Part shown: in pieces, positions 1-9,300 of the stretch
Layout of the letters: the number at the start of each line of letters is the position of its first letter
Numbering within the stretch: position 1 is the first letter of the stretch
Origin: JAAEPI01 sp964352625
Lineage (GTDB): Bacteria; Bacteroidota; Bacteroidia; Cytophagales; Cyclobacteriaceae
DNA: 64,000 bases
Direction of reading: 5' to 3'
NCBI GenBank assembly: GCA_964352625.1
Contig: CAYGSD010000006.1
Coordinates: 1-64,000 of the forward strand
Position numbers and translations under genes: made by a program
The notes under the pieces: model-generated
What the model saw: only the letters and a program-made list of their open reading frames with translations
Databases searched by the model: none
Told to the model about the DNA's origin: nothing

Positions 1-265
1 TCTGCGTGAAGCACGACTGGGAGCTTATCTACCTGACGGTGGAGAAGGAAGTGCCTGGGAGTTTTGCGGTGAGGGAGGCTATATAGAGTAGGTGAGCGAA
101 GTGAATCACCATGGTTGGGATCATTATTTTCGGTATTAATCAGCTCATTTATAGATTCAGGTAACACTGAATTGTTCCTCGAAAACAGAAGGCCGTTTTC
201 TTAATGATCTCGGTTAATTAAAGTAAGTTGAAAAGCCGCGGAGTTTGGAACAAAAGGTGATAAAC

Positions 266-1228
266 CTATTTTCTTTCTGGATTTACCTTATTTTCTTTAG
301 TCTCCTTTTTGGTCAATCGAATAGGTACTCTATTTAAATCAAGCGCCTTTTCATAGTGCTTATTAGTCCAAACCACTTCTTTTCTTTCATGACTGCTTCC
401 GTTACTACCTTTCGTGGTGGTATCAATAGTCTTCTTTGCCCAACCTTTTTCTTCTGATAACATATCGTTGTAGAGTTCATGGTCGTAACCGCTAATGAAA
501 ATCATGCACTTAGATTTTCTCACGGTTCTTAATAATTCAATATGAAATTGCTCTTCATATTGATCATTAGTATAGCCTTTCGTTCTTTGGCCCAAGTAAG
601 GTGGATCGAGATATATCAGGGTAGCAGGCCTATTTGCAAACATTGCTACTAATTGAGATGCATCTTTTCTCTCAACTCGGACATCCTTTAGTCTATTGAC
701 GACTTTCTCAAGTCGATCTGGTAAATTATCCCATCTGTTTACTCTGGCATCCTTCCCGTTTCTTGAATAAGACTGTGAGTACGAAAAACCACCTTTCATT
801 TCTCCAAATACACCATTAATTGCCATCATGGCCTGTACCAAAAATTTTCTGGCTCTCTCCAATTCACTATCATCAATGTTACAAATCCTTGATTCTTCGA
901 GTTCCACCCTTGAGTAAGGGGTTAACTCCACCAACCGAATCAGCTCTTTTTGGTTATTCCGTAACTGCTTAAACAGATTAACAATATCATAATCAATATC
1001 ATTTATCACCTCTATAAGCGAAGGTGGTTTCGCAAGTGTCAAAGCAGCGGAACCACAGAAGGCTTCAACCCAGCAATTATGAGGTGGGAGATTTTGTGAA
1101 AGTTTAAGAGCTATTTTATTTTTTGATCCAAAATACCCAAAGGGTGTATTGATTTTTTTGTATCTGCGGTCCTTGGCATTCTCAAATGCTTGAATTTCAT
1201 TTATTTCAGCAATACCAACATCCATCAT
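266..1228 (-). CDS. Dam-family N6-adenine DNA methyltransferase (D12 class)
   Basis: Transfers a methyl group from S-adenosylmethionine to adenine N6 in DNA. Residues 31-37 (GYFGSKN) form the N-terminal FxGxK-like motif of D12-class enzymes, residues 54-62 (VEAFCGSAA) the SAM-binding FxG motif, and residues 208-211 are the catalytic DPPY. At 320 aa the length suits the class. It is the last gene of a leftward operon: its ATG directly abuts the TAG of the DUF3883 gene (1229-1231), so translation is probably coupled. A second ATG one codon later would serve equally well. In this context it most likely marks host DNA against the helicase and putative nuclease upstream. The target sequence cannot be read from the gene. 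An orphan regulatory methylase is the alternative, less likely given the operon. Confidence 0.9.
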   Translation of the reverse strand: MMDVGIAEINEIQAFENAKDRRYKKINTPFGYFGSKNKIALKLSQNLPPHNCWVEAFCGSAALTLAKPPSLIEVINDIDYDIVNLFKQLRNNQKELIRLVELTPYSRVELEESRICNIDDSELERARKFLVQAMMAINGVFGEMKGGFSYSQSYSRNGKDARVNRWDNLPDRLEKVVNRLKDVRVERKDASQLVAMFANRPATLIYLDPPYLGQRTKGYTNDQYEEQFHIELLRTVRKSKCMIFISGYDHELYNDMLSEEKGWAKKTIDTTTKGSNGSSHERKEVVWTNKHYEKALDLNRVPIRLTKKETKENKVNPERK

Positions 1229-2242
1229 CTACTTTTTTAACCTCAATTTACCTTTAAATTTTCCTTGAACAATAAGTCCATTGGGACTTGTCTTTAGACG
1301 AACGTCCTTGTCCAAATTTTCTGCAGGATTTTGGAACATAATTGGTTCAAATTTCGTGGTTTGATTTTTAACATCAACACCCCCTTGATAATATATCCAA
1401 TATTTGTCGCCTAATTCTTTAGCAACAGCAATTTCATTTGGAGTCCAGAAGAAACGGACATCTTGTCCTTTTGAGCCTTTAACTTCAATGAATCTATCGA
1501 ACCTCATATTTTTAGCTTTGCCATTAAACGATTCTAAATCATAACCAGCATTGACTCGTAATTTGGCAATCATCCGAACACACTTTGATTCGGGTAAAAG
1601 ACCATTTTTCAGCAATCTTTCACGTTCAAAATTCAATACCAATTTTTCGGCTAGATCGCCAAGCTCCTTCTTTTCCTGTAACCATTCCAAATATTGATTC
1701 TCCGTCCATCCCTTTGGTTCATTAATGAATTCGGAAATCGTCTCAACATATGTGGAATGGATTTCATAACCAAATTCAGTTCTAACGAAAACTCCTAATT
1801 GCCTCATATGATCTGCCACCCAGTGATACTCCCCCATTGGAATTCCGTCCACCTCATCCCAGAAAAGTGTATTGCCTGACTTAGATTCAATAAATGATTC
1901 AAGACATTTTCTTAAGGATGAGCGTATTGGGCCATCTAAGTAACATTTTCTTAGCAAGTAGGATTTCTGTGAACCCGATAGGTTAAAAAGTTCTTCTGGG
2001 TTTAATTCAATAAAATCTAAACCGTCACTGGTTATTTTAACTTTTCTTTTTCCTGTTGTGTAATCAAGTAAACCAGCCATGACGGCATAATCTATGCTCA
2101 GCTCATGATCAGGCATTCTTGCATCAATAGTAATGTTCTTACACTGGTCAATTAGATTGTTAACCGGTATCGCTGAGCCACCAGAAAGTGTCTTGGCGAA
2201 AAGTAAAACTCTGTTCAGCTCCGATATACTGTCAATTTCCAT
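1229..2242 (-). CDS. DUF3883-domain protein, PD-(D/E)XK nuclease-like
   Basis: The protein has 337 aa. The C-terminal part (about 196-300) looks like a DUF3883 domain, a family with a PD-(D/E)XK-like core often attached to restriction or helicase proteins. Candidate catalytic residues are Asp235 in GYDL (233-236) and Glu253/Lys255 in FIEVKG. The N-terminal 190 residues look helical and are not recognised; they may bind DNA or partners. The start overlaps the 3' end of the SNF2 gene by 11 bp, and a perfect 7-bp hairpin (2244-2260) sits just upstream of the ATG. Cleavage of unmodified DNA is inferred from the family and from the adjacent methyltransferase. The exact fold and activity are not shown by sequence alone. 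Confidence 0.75.
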   Translation of the reverse strand: MEIDSISELNRVLLFAKTLSGGSAIPVNNLIDQCKNITIDARMPDHELSIDYAVMAGLLDYTTGKRKVKITSDGLDFIELNPEELFNLSGSQKSYLLRKCYLDGPIRSSLRKCLESFIESKSGNTLFWDEVDGIPMGEYHWVADHMRQLGVFVRTEFGYEIHSTYVETISEFINEPKGWTENQYLEWLQEKKELGDLAEKLVLNFERERLLKNGLLPESKCVRMIAKLRVNAGYDLESFNGKAKNMRFDRFIEVKGSKGQDVRFFWTPNEIAVAKELGDKYWIYYQGGVDVKNQTTKFEPIMFQNPAENLDKDVRLKTSPNGLIVQGKFKGKLRLKK

Positions 2243-4118
2243 AAACAGTTTTTAACTGTTCCAAAACCCTATTAAAATCTAATTCTTCCTCATTAGGCTC
2301 ACTCATATCACCAATTGATGATTCAAGGTTTATGAGTGCCAATTCGTCTTCCAGAATTTCAAACATTTGCTTTTGCTTTTCTTTAAGACGATCGTCAATC
2401 ACATCGTCTATCGAATCTTTCGACATTAAAAAATAGTAATGAACCTGTTCATTTGGATCAAGTCCAATCCGATGTATTCTATCAAGTGATTGGGTGAATT
2501 GCGCACAATTAAATGTTCTGTCAACATAAATAGCATGATGGCAAATCTTGTGCAAAGAGACAGATTCGGCACACGCACTTGGGTTTGCAATAAGTAGATT
2601 AAATTCTTTCGTTTCCTTAAAATCCCTTATCATTTGCTCCCGGTTAAAAAACTCATCCTCATTATCATCTTTAGGGATTTCACCATACACAAGACGCGGT
2701 TTAAATTCAGACAATAGATTTTCTAAAGTTTTGATGTTGTGAACGAAAGAAGTCCAGATCAGTACCTTTTCTCCTTTAAGCAGCATTTCCTTTGTGAGTT
2801 TTAAGGCAACTTCCAGTTTCGGGGGGGTCTCATAGTCTGGATAGTTTTCGATCAACTCTGTAACACTCAGTCCCGTAGAATCCATTGGCGGTATTTCGAA
2901 TTCATTGGAAATTCTTGCAAGCAAAGACGGATTGGATGCAGTTTGTAATAACCTTATAGTTCTTGCCCGTCTCCAATTTCTTAATCTTTGCCTTTCTACG
3001 GGAGCTCGTTCGATTTCACTTAGAACCTTAATGGCGATAGCATCATAGATTGCCTGCTGAACTGGTTTCATTTTCACCGGGATTCGATGAATTTTCGGGG
3101 ATTTTAATTTGAGTTTACTTTTGGGTATTCTCCAATACAAAGGCCGAAGTTCTTCCCTGATACTGTCACGTGCATTGCTGTCATTGTTGATTCTGTCTTT
3201 ATAAGAATCAGAAGTTCCCAAAATATCTGTGTTTGGCCAAAGAAAATTCATTTGAGACCACAAATCCTCTAATGAATTTGGAACTGGAGTGCCCGTAAGA
3301 ATAATTCTTCTAGTAGCGAGTGGAGCAAGTGAAATCAATGTTGTTGACCATGCGCCACCTTGTAATCTCTTTATATAATGGGATTCATCCAGAATAAGAA
3401 GTACCCGATTCGATGTTAAAAATTTGGCAACCCATTCTTGATCCTTTGTTACCATCTGATAACTCATCATTATCAAATCAGCTTGGTCAGCATCATTGTG
3501 AAGTTTTTTTCTTTCTTGAATTGGACCACTGATTCTTACTGAAATAGGAACTCTACCAAAACACCCTTTGAATTCATCCTCCCAAGACATGAAGGCAGCT
3601 CTGGGAGCAACTATCATAACTTTGTCCACGACTTTTCGATTCTTTAATATCGAATATGCCGCAAGGGTAATAGTGGTCTTCCCACTTCCCGGTACTGAAA
3701 AGTTTGCTGAATTACCTATACCAATCATATGAGCCACAGCAGGTACTTGATAAGGCTTTAAAGTTCTTTCAAAATCAGGTACAACAATTGTTTTTTGTGG
3801 ATGCTTCTTCAATTTCGCACCTTGTTCAATTGACACTTCGAGTTCTCTTTCCTTTCCTTCTTGCTTAGTTATAAGTTCATTGAGTTCACCTTCAACTTGT
3901 ATTGTTCTATTCTTTGATTTGAAGTATTCCAAAACATCAGCTGACACCTTAGAGATTTCGTCAAGACTGGATATGAGAATTAAGTGTCCATCATCACTTT
4001 CCTCAAAGCCTAGAATATTTTCAAGATAGATTGAATCTCTCCCGTCAAATCCGATACCCGTTAATGAAGTTAGTTTTAACTGATTTCCAATAAGAGATAT
4101 AGAATATGCTTCTTCCAT
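2232..4118 (-). CDS. SNF2-family DEAD/DEAH-box helicase/translocase
   Basis: A superfamily 2 ATPase of the Swi2/Snf2 type, which moves along duplex DNA using ATP. Visible motifs, in order: Walker A PGSGKT (143-148), motif II DESH (244-247), motif III TGTP (275-278), then in the second RecA domain KVLIWTSF (451-458), motif V around 509-524, and motif VI QSLDRIHRIG (543-552). The first 120 residues are a family-specific extension. At 628 aa it is a compact SNF2 protein with no fused nuclease, so any cutting would come from a partner such as the DUF3883 protein. The ATG lies 3 bp after the stop of the ParB-like gene and has no obvious Shine-Dalgarno, which suits translational reinitiation. Confidence 0.9.
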   Translation of the reverse strand: MEEAYSISLIGNQLKLTSLTGIGFDGRDSIYLENILGFEESDDGHLILISSLDEISKVSADVLEYFKSKNRTIQVEGELNELITKQEGKERELEVSIEQGAKLKKHPQKTIVVPDFERTLKPYQVPAVAHMIGIGNSANFSVPGSGKTTITLAAYSILKNRKVVDKVMIVAPRAAFMSWEDEFKGCFGRVPISVRISGPIQERKKLHNDADQADLIMMSYQMVTKDQEWVAKFLTSNRVLLILDESHYIKRLQGGAWSTTLISLAPLATRRIILTGTPVPNSLEDLWSQMNFLWPNTDILGTSDSYKDRINNDSNARDSIREELRPLYWRIPKSKLKLKSPKIHRIPVKMKPVQQAIYDAIAIKVLSEIERAPVERQRLRNWRRARTIRLLQTASNPSLLARISNEFEIPPMDSTGLSVTELIENYPDYETPPKLEVALKLTKEMLLKGEKVLIWTSFVHNIKTLENLLSEFKPRLVYGEIPKDDNEDEFFNREQMIRDFKETKEFNLLIANPSACAESVSLHKICHHAIYVDRTFNCAQFTQSLDRIHRIGLDPNEQVHYYFLMSKDSIDDVIDDRLKEKQKQMFEILEDELALINLESSIGDMSEPNEEELDFNRVLEQLKTVYGN

Positions 4119-4121
4119 ACT

Positions 4122-5429
4122 CTATTTGGTCGCTTCTAATATCTTGTTAAGAATTGAATTAATCTCTTTCAGCTCCTTCTGTGCCTTGTCTTCTTTTAGT
4201 ATGGAAGCATTTGCATCAACACCATCTAGAGCTGACTTAGCTCTACTAAGTAACCTTAAAGGTTTGTCTTTGTCTTCTTCTGCCTCAACAACTTCTTTTG
4301 CGCTCGTAAATGCTTCCTTTAGTTGCTCGGCATCTGGTTCCCTGACGATACCTGTGGGGGTAGAATCATTATGATTTGAAATTTCTTTAGGAGAAGAATT
4401 CACCACAAGAGAAGCTTTTAGCTGATTTACCGCTTTTGGAATCGTAGCAATCTTCCTGAGTTCTCTAATGTCCCAGTGACTAACGTCTGTCTTCTCAATA
4501 AGCCCAAATGCTACTTCCGTTAGTGATGCGATTTCCTTGCCATCAATTCCATGTTTTTTCTTGAGTTGCTTAATGACATTTGAATAAAGACTATTGAATT
4601 TTTCCAGTGATCGTTGTTCAACTATAAGATTATACTGTCCTTTTTTGTTAATAAATTTCAAGTAACTATCAATTAGCTTCAAGGTATCTAGTTTATCCCT
4701 AACTGCCTTTTCGGTGTATCTCCCAGCCAATGCTATTGAAATCTCCTTGTCACTTAGATTTTGCTTTTCACCTTCTCTTAATTTGATCAGTTCGTTGACT
4801 CCACCATACTCAAGTCTATATTGCCTTCCAAACTGCAATCCTGCTTCTATTTTCCAAAGGTCTCTTTCACCAACATCCGGTGGTAATCGAGCCACCAATA
4901 GATATTCATATTTGGAATCCTTGGTTTCTTCAAAGAGTTCGTGCAGAATCGCCATTCTTCTATTGGCGTTAATTACTGCACCATCGTGAGTTATAATGCC
5001 TGGATCCAACTGGCCATTTTTTATTAGATCTGCTTTTAGTACCTCAGTTTCGGATCTTCTTTGATCCAATAACAATTGTCTAAATATTGGCTTATCCTTT
5101 TCGTCAGATGCATCTAGTTTTCTATTCAATTCGGATTCTTTTTCCAATAATTCTGACCGAAACCGTCCATTCATAATGTTATGGATCAAATATTTCGTGG
5201 GAATTTTGTAAACCTGATGTCTTTGTAAATCTCCCTTGTAAGAAATAACCATTCGCGACTTATCCTTTTCTTCATCATCCTGAACGTGGGTTGATAAATA
5301 GGTGTCAATAAGTTTGGATCGATCAGTGTTAAGCATCTCCTTATATTCTGAAATTAAATAATATGGAATATACAATCCGTTATTTTGAAAGTCAATAGAA
5401 CCTGATCGAAATAAATCAATCACATTCAT
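4122..5429 (-). CDS. ParB/sulfiredoxin-fold protein with HTH, first gene of defence-like operon
   Basis: A 435-aa protein with a ParB/Srx-like core at about 70-200: an IPTKYL strand, then KNGQLDPGIITHDG and the motif DG-x3-NxNRR (149-158), which resembles the nucleotide-binding DG...RR box of ParB-N proteins. Residues 222-253 (LSDKEISIALAG...VRDKLDTLKLI) look like the helix-turn-helix that follows ParB-N. The last 100 residues are charged and helical, possibly a coiled coil. It heads the leftward operon, and its upstream region carries 22-bp repeats it might bind. The start is fixed: a stop lies in frame at 5451-5453 and no other start codon precedes it. Its ATG overlaps the stop of a 7-codon leader ORF. 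Roles as a DNA-binding regulator or a specificity/sensor subunit are both inference. It is unlikely to be the chromosomal ParB, because no ParA is adjacent. Confidence 0.7.
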   Translation of the reverse strand: MNVIDLFRSGSIDFQNNGLYIPYYLISEYKEMLNTDRSKLIDTYLSTHVQDDEEKDKSRMVISYKGDLQRHQVYKIPTKYLIHNIMNGRFRSELLEKESELNRKLDASDEKDKPIFRQLLLDQRRSETEVLKADLIKNGQLDPGIITHDGAVINANRRMAILHELFEETKDSKYEYLLVARLPPDVGERDLWKIEAGLQFGRQYRLEYGGVNELIKLREGEKQNLSDKEISIALAGRYTEKAVRDKLDTLKLIDSYLKFINKKGQYNLIVEQRSLEKFNSLYSNVIKQLKKKHGIDGKEIASLTEVAFGLIEKTDVSHWDIRELRKIATIPKAVNQLKASLVVNSSPKEISNHNDSTPTGIVREPDAEQLKEAFTSAKEVVEAEEDKDKPLRLLSRAKSALDGVDANASILKEDKAQKELKEINSILNKILEATK

Positions 5430-5449
5430 CCACCCACTTCCATTCTCAT
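5426..5449 (-). CDS. Seven-codon leader ORF coupled to the ParB-like gene
   Basis: On the minus strand, GGGAGGT (5453-5459) is followed after a short gap by ATG at 5449 and a seven-codon frame (M R M E V G G) whose TGA overlaps the ATG of the ParB-like gene as ATGA. Strong Shine-Dalgarno sequences are uncommon in Bacteroidota, and this one sits 24 nt from the main start but 4 nt from the mini-ORF start. Ribosomes loaded here could reinitiate on the ParB-like gene. The arrangement is seen directly; translation of the mini-ORF is inference. The alternative is that the purine tract serves the main start at long range. Confidence 0.4.
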   Translation of the reverse strand: MRMEVGG

Positions 5450-5482
5450 TTTACCTCCCATTTTTCTCAAAACGAGAGTCCG

Positions 5483-5518
5483 TTCAAAACATCACTACGA
5501 ATTTTTATTTTATCACTA
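5483..5518. repeat. Inverted copies of the 22-bp array motif
   Basis: Positions 5483-5497 (TTCAAAACATCACTA) are the exact reverse complement of 5535-5549 in the tandem array. A shorter copy, TATCACTA at 5511-5518, is the reverse complement of TAGTGATA and starts 21 bp from the first. With the four direct units to the right, the motif faces inward from both sides of an AT-rich spacer (5519-5534). Confidence 0.7.
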
Positions 5519-5534
5519 CAAATCGATCAATTTA

Positions 5535-5622
5535 TAGTGATGTTTTGAATGATTTATAGTGATGTTTTAAGTGAAACATAGTGTTGTTTTGAGTGAAACA
5601 TAGCGTTGATTTTACTGCGCCA
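5535..5622. repeat. Four tandem 22-bp repeats between divergent genes
   Basis: Four copies of a unit starting TAG(T/C)G(A/T)TG(T/A)TTT begin at 5535, 5557, 5579 and 5601, a period of exactly 22 bp. The first two share TAGTGATGTTTT, the third has one change in that core (TAGTGTTGTTTT), and the fourth is degenerate. Copies two and three also share GTGAAACA in the second half. Twenty-two base pairs is about two helical turns, so bound proteins would line up on one DNA face, as in iterons, ParB/ParR centromere sites or multi-operator promoters. It lies in the gap between the ParB-like operon and the HU-like gene. There are no variable spacers, so it is not a CRISPR array. Confidence 0.85.
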
Positions 5623-5768
5623 ATACTTTAACATTTTTTAGCATTCCAAGCACCTCATGGGAAGACACTTCGGAGTGATTATTGCTTTCTAATTTTTGTC
5701 TTCAGACACACCGTGTGCGCACCCGGTAAACCCCTTAATTTTTTTTTAACCTTTTAAATTTTATAACA

Positions 5769-6182
5769 ATGTCCATCAAGTACAACGTCGTGCCCAAAGG
5801 TCAGCCGGGAGTGGTTGGCGGAGGCCAAATCAAATATTACGCAACAATCTCCAGAAGTCGAAAGGTGAATCTCGATACCTTCATCGAGGAGATTGAGGAA
5901 ATGAGTTCTATCACTACGCCAGATATCATGGCAGTGCTGGAGTCTTTCCTAAAGCGAGCGAGTCATCATCTGGCGCAAGGTCGTCCGATTGATATGGGGC
6001 GCTTAGGGTCATTCTCTCCTACTTTCAGTAGCGTTGGAGTAGATACACCCCAAGAAGTGAGCAAGCATCTCATCAAAGGATGTAGAGTTTTGTTCCGCCC
6101 AAGTAAGCAGCTTAGAAAAAAGCTAGCTAATGTTGAATTTGAAAAAGAAAGTAATGGTAGTACAACACAAGAAGCCGCGTAA
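5769..6182 (+). CDS. HU-family DNA-binding protein, Bacteroidota type
   Basis: A 137-aa histone-like protein. The N-terminus (MSIKYNVVPKGQPG) and the core, with LDTFIEEIEEMSSITTPDIM then RPIDMGRLGSF, match the HU-related family of Bacteroidota in which the HU fold is preceded by a short beta strand extension. Such proteins bind and bend DNA; some act as growth-phase nucleoid proteins. It is transcribed away from the defence-like operon and shares its upstream repeats, so the two may be co-regulated. A strong terminator follows directly (6207-6234). The C-terminal 25 residues are charged and probably disordered. It may be an ordinary nucleoid protein unrelated to its neighbour. Confidence 0.85.
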   Translation: MSIKYNVVPKGQPGVVGGGQIKYYATISRSRKVNLDTFIEEIEEMSSITTPDIMAVLESFLKRASHHLAQGRPIDMGRLGSFSPTFSSVGVDTPQEVSKHLIKGCRVLFRPSKQLRKKLANVEFEKESNGSTTQEAA

Positions 6183-6206
6183 ACTTTGTAATTCATGTTT
6201 CACTTA

Positions 6207-6238
6207 AAACCTCCCACGATGTTGGGAGGTTTTTTTTG
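6207..6238 (+). terminator. Rho-independent terminator after the HU-like gene
   Basis: An 11-bp perfect stem (6207-6217 AAAACCTCCCA with 6224-6234 TGGGAGGTTTT), loop CGATGT, and a run of eight T residues (6231-6238). It begins 24 bp after the HU stop codon. A degraded relative with the same flanking CATGTTTCAC lies at 14731-14770. Confidence 0.85.
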
Positions 6239-6307
6239 TTCGCTTGGTAACTGTGTATTTTTGTCAAAAAGTTAAAAAGGGCACGTTCTATACAAAAAGT
6301 GAGAAAT

Positions 6308-9300
6308 TCAATCGGCTACTCTTTCCAACGCCTCTTCTACCAGTTTATCCCCACTCTCATCCAATTGATTTTTTAGGAAGTTCACAAAATCCAATGAGGT
6401 TGGGTACATCATTTCTTCCTTATTGATCCTCATGAAATCAGCTAACAACTCATGAAAACGTTTTTTTCCAATGGCCTCACTCAAATCAAATAGTGCAATG
6501 GCTCCTTTGCCATACGAGATAAACTGCTGGTCCGGCTCTACGAACATCAAAGGCGGCTCGACTTTTTTGAATTCTCTTCTACCTGATTCATATCGTTTTG
6601 CTTGAAGGTCATAGAATTGAATCATGGCCTCCTTCCCTTTATGTTCTTCAAGCAATCGGAGCATTAAGTATTCGGTAATGCTCTCTGTCAACATAGTAGC
6701 ACCTTTGGCATAAGCCGGTATTACTTCATTTCCCCACCAATGATGCATGGTTTCGTGAGCCGACACATAGAAAGCAATATTCACTTTATGCCCTTCCATA
6801 GCACCTTCATTGGTCAGAAACCGAGCTTCAGAAAGGACCAGATTATTGCCATAAGCCGTGGCATAAGTGCCTTCAGAGAGGGGGAATTCTATAATTCGGA
6901 GTACTTCGTGAGGATATGTACCAAACAGGTTCTCACCGAAATCAATTGCAGACTTAACCCCTTCAATCATGGAATTCAACATCCGATCATGTAGGTAGTA
7001 TAGTTCAATGGTTCTGGTGCCGAAACTCATCGTGTGTGTTTGGTAGCTAGCGCTGTTTATCCCAAATGAAAACTTCATCGGATCGGCTTGATACCTGAAG
7101 TAACTACGGTCCTCCCTCTTCGATTGCTCTATTAGCCGGCCCGGTGCGAGTGCTAATTGACCGAATGAAGTGCCAATAGTCAGATCCAATAGTACCTTGT
7201 CTGAATCAATGGACTGATAGTGCCTTAGGTAAACCGAGCTATCAGTGGGCAAAGGCATTTCCTCCACAAAACCGAATCCGAGGCGGGGAAAAATGTCCTG
7301 CCCAAGAAATGTTCCGTTGAAGAGCACATTGGAATTACGCTCAAATAAGGTATTGGGGCTACTCTGGATTTGAAATGCCAACCTAAGACTATCCCCCACA
7401 TTCAAAGATGAACCCAACCTGATCAGCTGCGTTTTCATGTAGCTATTGGTTTGGAGTACCTCATGGGGCACGTCTAAAATGAGCGTCGTATGCTCATCAA
7501 AGCCGGTAGATATAAGTAATGAATCAATAGGAAGATTGGATTTATTCACCAGCATATAAAATCCCGTACATTCGAATGCCTTAGTTTCTGGGAACAAATC
7601 AATGGTGGCATTCAGCGAGACAATTCGTGGTTGGGGCAACTGACGGTAACGTTCGAATTCATTTTTGAACGATTGAAACTTCGCATCTCGTTCATTGGGT
7701 GAAAACTGTTGCTTCTCCCCTCGGTTTATTTCCACTCCCAAAATAAGCATCCCTGCGATAGCACCACTCATCAAGAAAGTTGCCTTCCATGTCATTCGAG
7801 AACGAAAGTCTTTCATCCGATCCTTCCATGAGAGACTATCTCCCATTCTATAGAGCAGTGTACCAATCGTAAAAACCAAAATCCCCAAACTAAACCAATA
7901 AAATGCCACGAAATAATAGGAGGATATAAGCGAGCCAAAGCCATTGAATGGAGAGAATTGTAAGCGGGGCATTTCATTGAACCGCAACAGGTAGCTGCTG
8001 ATACCAAGGGTTGGAAAACCCTGTACCCCCACCCACCCCAGCAACAATATGAACAAACTCAGATAAAGGTTTCGAATGAAAATATGAATGAAGAAGGAAA
8101 CCAACGACCAGGTGATCAATGGAATGAACTGAAGAATGAAAAGACTGTATGCGTACAACCACAGATCTATCTCGGTATAGCCAGAAAAGAGCTGAAAGAG
8201 AATGCCACTAAGCATAAACAACCCAAGCATTAATAACTGCATAAAAAGAATCCCTGTCCATTTTCCAAGCAACAAAACCGATAAGGGTGCAGGAGTAGTC
8301 TCTACCAAATGACTCATTTCGGCGTGTGATTCCCGATGTACGAGACTACCTACAAAAACAAATGTGACCAACGTAACAATCATGGAGTACAAAATGGCTG
8401 GTGTGCCGATAATCAATTGAGTCGCCGGAACAAGTACAAAATCTTCCAAGTAGGTCACCTTCAACATAATGAAAACCATGGCGAGCAGGCCAAGGATACT
8501 TGTGATCCAAAAGGCAAGGCTCTTACTAATCTGGAATAAACTTTTGGTGGTCGTACGCCACCATACAAGCAAATACCACTGGGCAGAGTAGGCCGTCTGA
8601 AGCGTATAAGTCTCCACTTGTTTGGCAGGCCGATCTTCTACTTTCATGCCTTCCTTTTGTGACTTAGAAATTCGTTCGAGGTGTTCGACAAATTCGAATT
8701 TTCGATAGGCAAACCAAAAGATACCACTAGCCAACCCTAGCCAAATTACCCTATTCAGAATTAGCAATGAATCCACGGGCAATTGCCGTATGTTCCTCGT
8801 AGTGATGTCCCATTCGCTTTGATAAAATCCAGCTACATTTTGGCCAAAGGGATCAAATAGAGATACCAGAAACCCATTTCCCGCAAAGGCATTTTCGGCG
8901 ATCAACTGGATCAGAAAAGGAAATAGGATTACGAGGTAGGCTGAATAGATTTTGCGCGTGCGCATCACCACGGCGAACGTCACCAACCCAAGAATGAGCC
9001 AATTTGGCAAGACGTACAATAAGAAAGTATGCAAGTAGGACATAGGGCGAAAAGCACCCATCAGATTGTGGTTGAGTCCATCGAGTTGCTCCACGGCCAT
9101 CAGTCCACTAATGACCAAAATAGATACAACTGAGACGAGTAGTATCGTGGCAGATAATCGTCCCAAGAGGTACGCACTTTTCTTGATGGGAAAACTATAT
9201 ATGATGTAATGCGCTTGCTTCTTGTAGTCCTTGTAAAGGCTGGCACCTACTACCGTTGGTAGTAGTATCAGCATCAATTTATGAAAATAGAGTATGATGT

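Larger units (their letters stand above)
5430..5768. other. Divergent intergenic region, ParB-like operon / HU-like gene
   Basis: This 339-bp gap holds the leader mini-ORF, the inverted motif copies and the 22-bp tandem array. The right third (5623-5768) is AT-rich with a poly-T tract (around 5739-5747) and a GTGCGCAC palindrome near 5717. No clear TAnnTTTG promoter element was found by eye for either direction, so start sites are not assigned. Confidence 0.6.

Noticed and set aside
3..86. Short open frame at the left edge (27 codons, reading VKHDWELIYLTVEKEV)
   Set aside because: It vaguely recalls GIY-YIG or similar C-termini, but it is too short, another frame is also open, and no motif supports a family.
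181..200. GAAAAC...GTTTTC inverted repeat downstream of the Dam gene
   Set aside because: The stem is only 6 bp and no T-run follows on the minus strand, so it is not called as the operon terminator.
4122..5429. Chromosome partition ParB with a nearby parS
   Set aside because: There is no ParA gene, the canonical parS sequence is not seen, and the gene is locked into an R-M-like operon.
5535..5622. CRISPR-like array
   Set aside because: The repeats are contiguous with no variable spacers and no cas genes are nearby.
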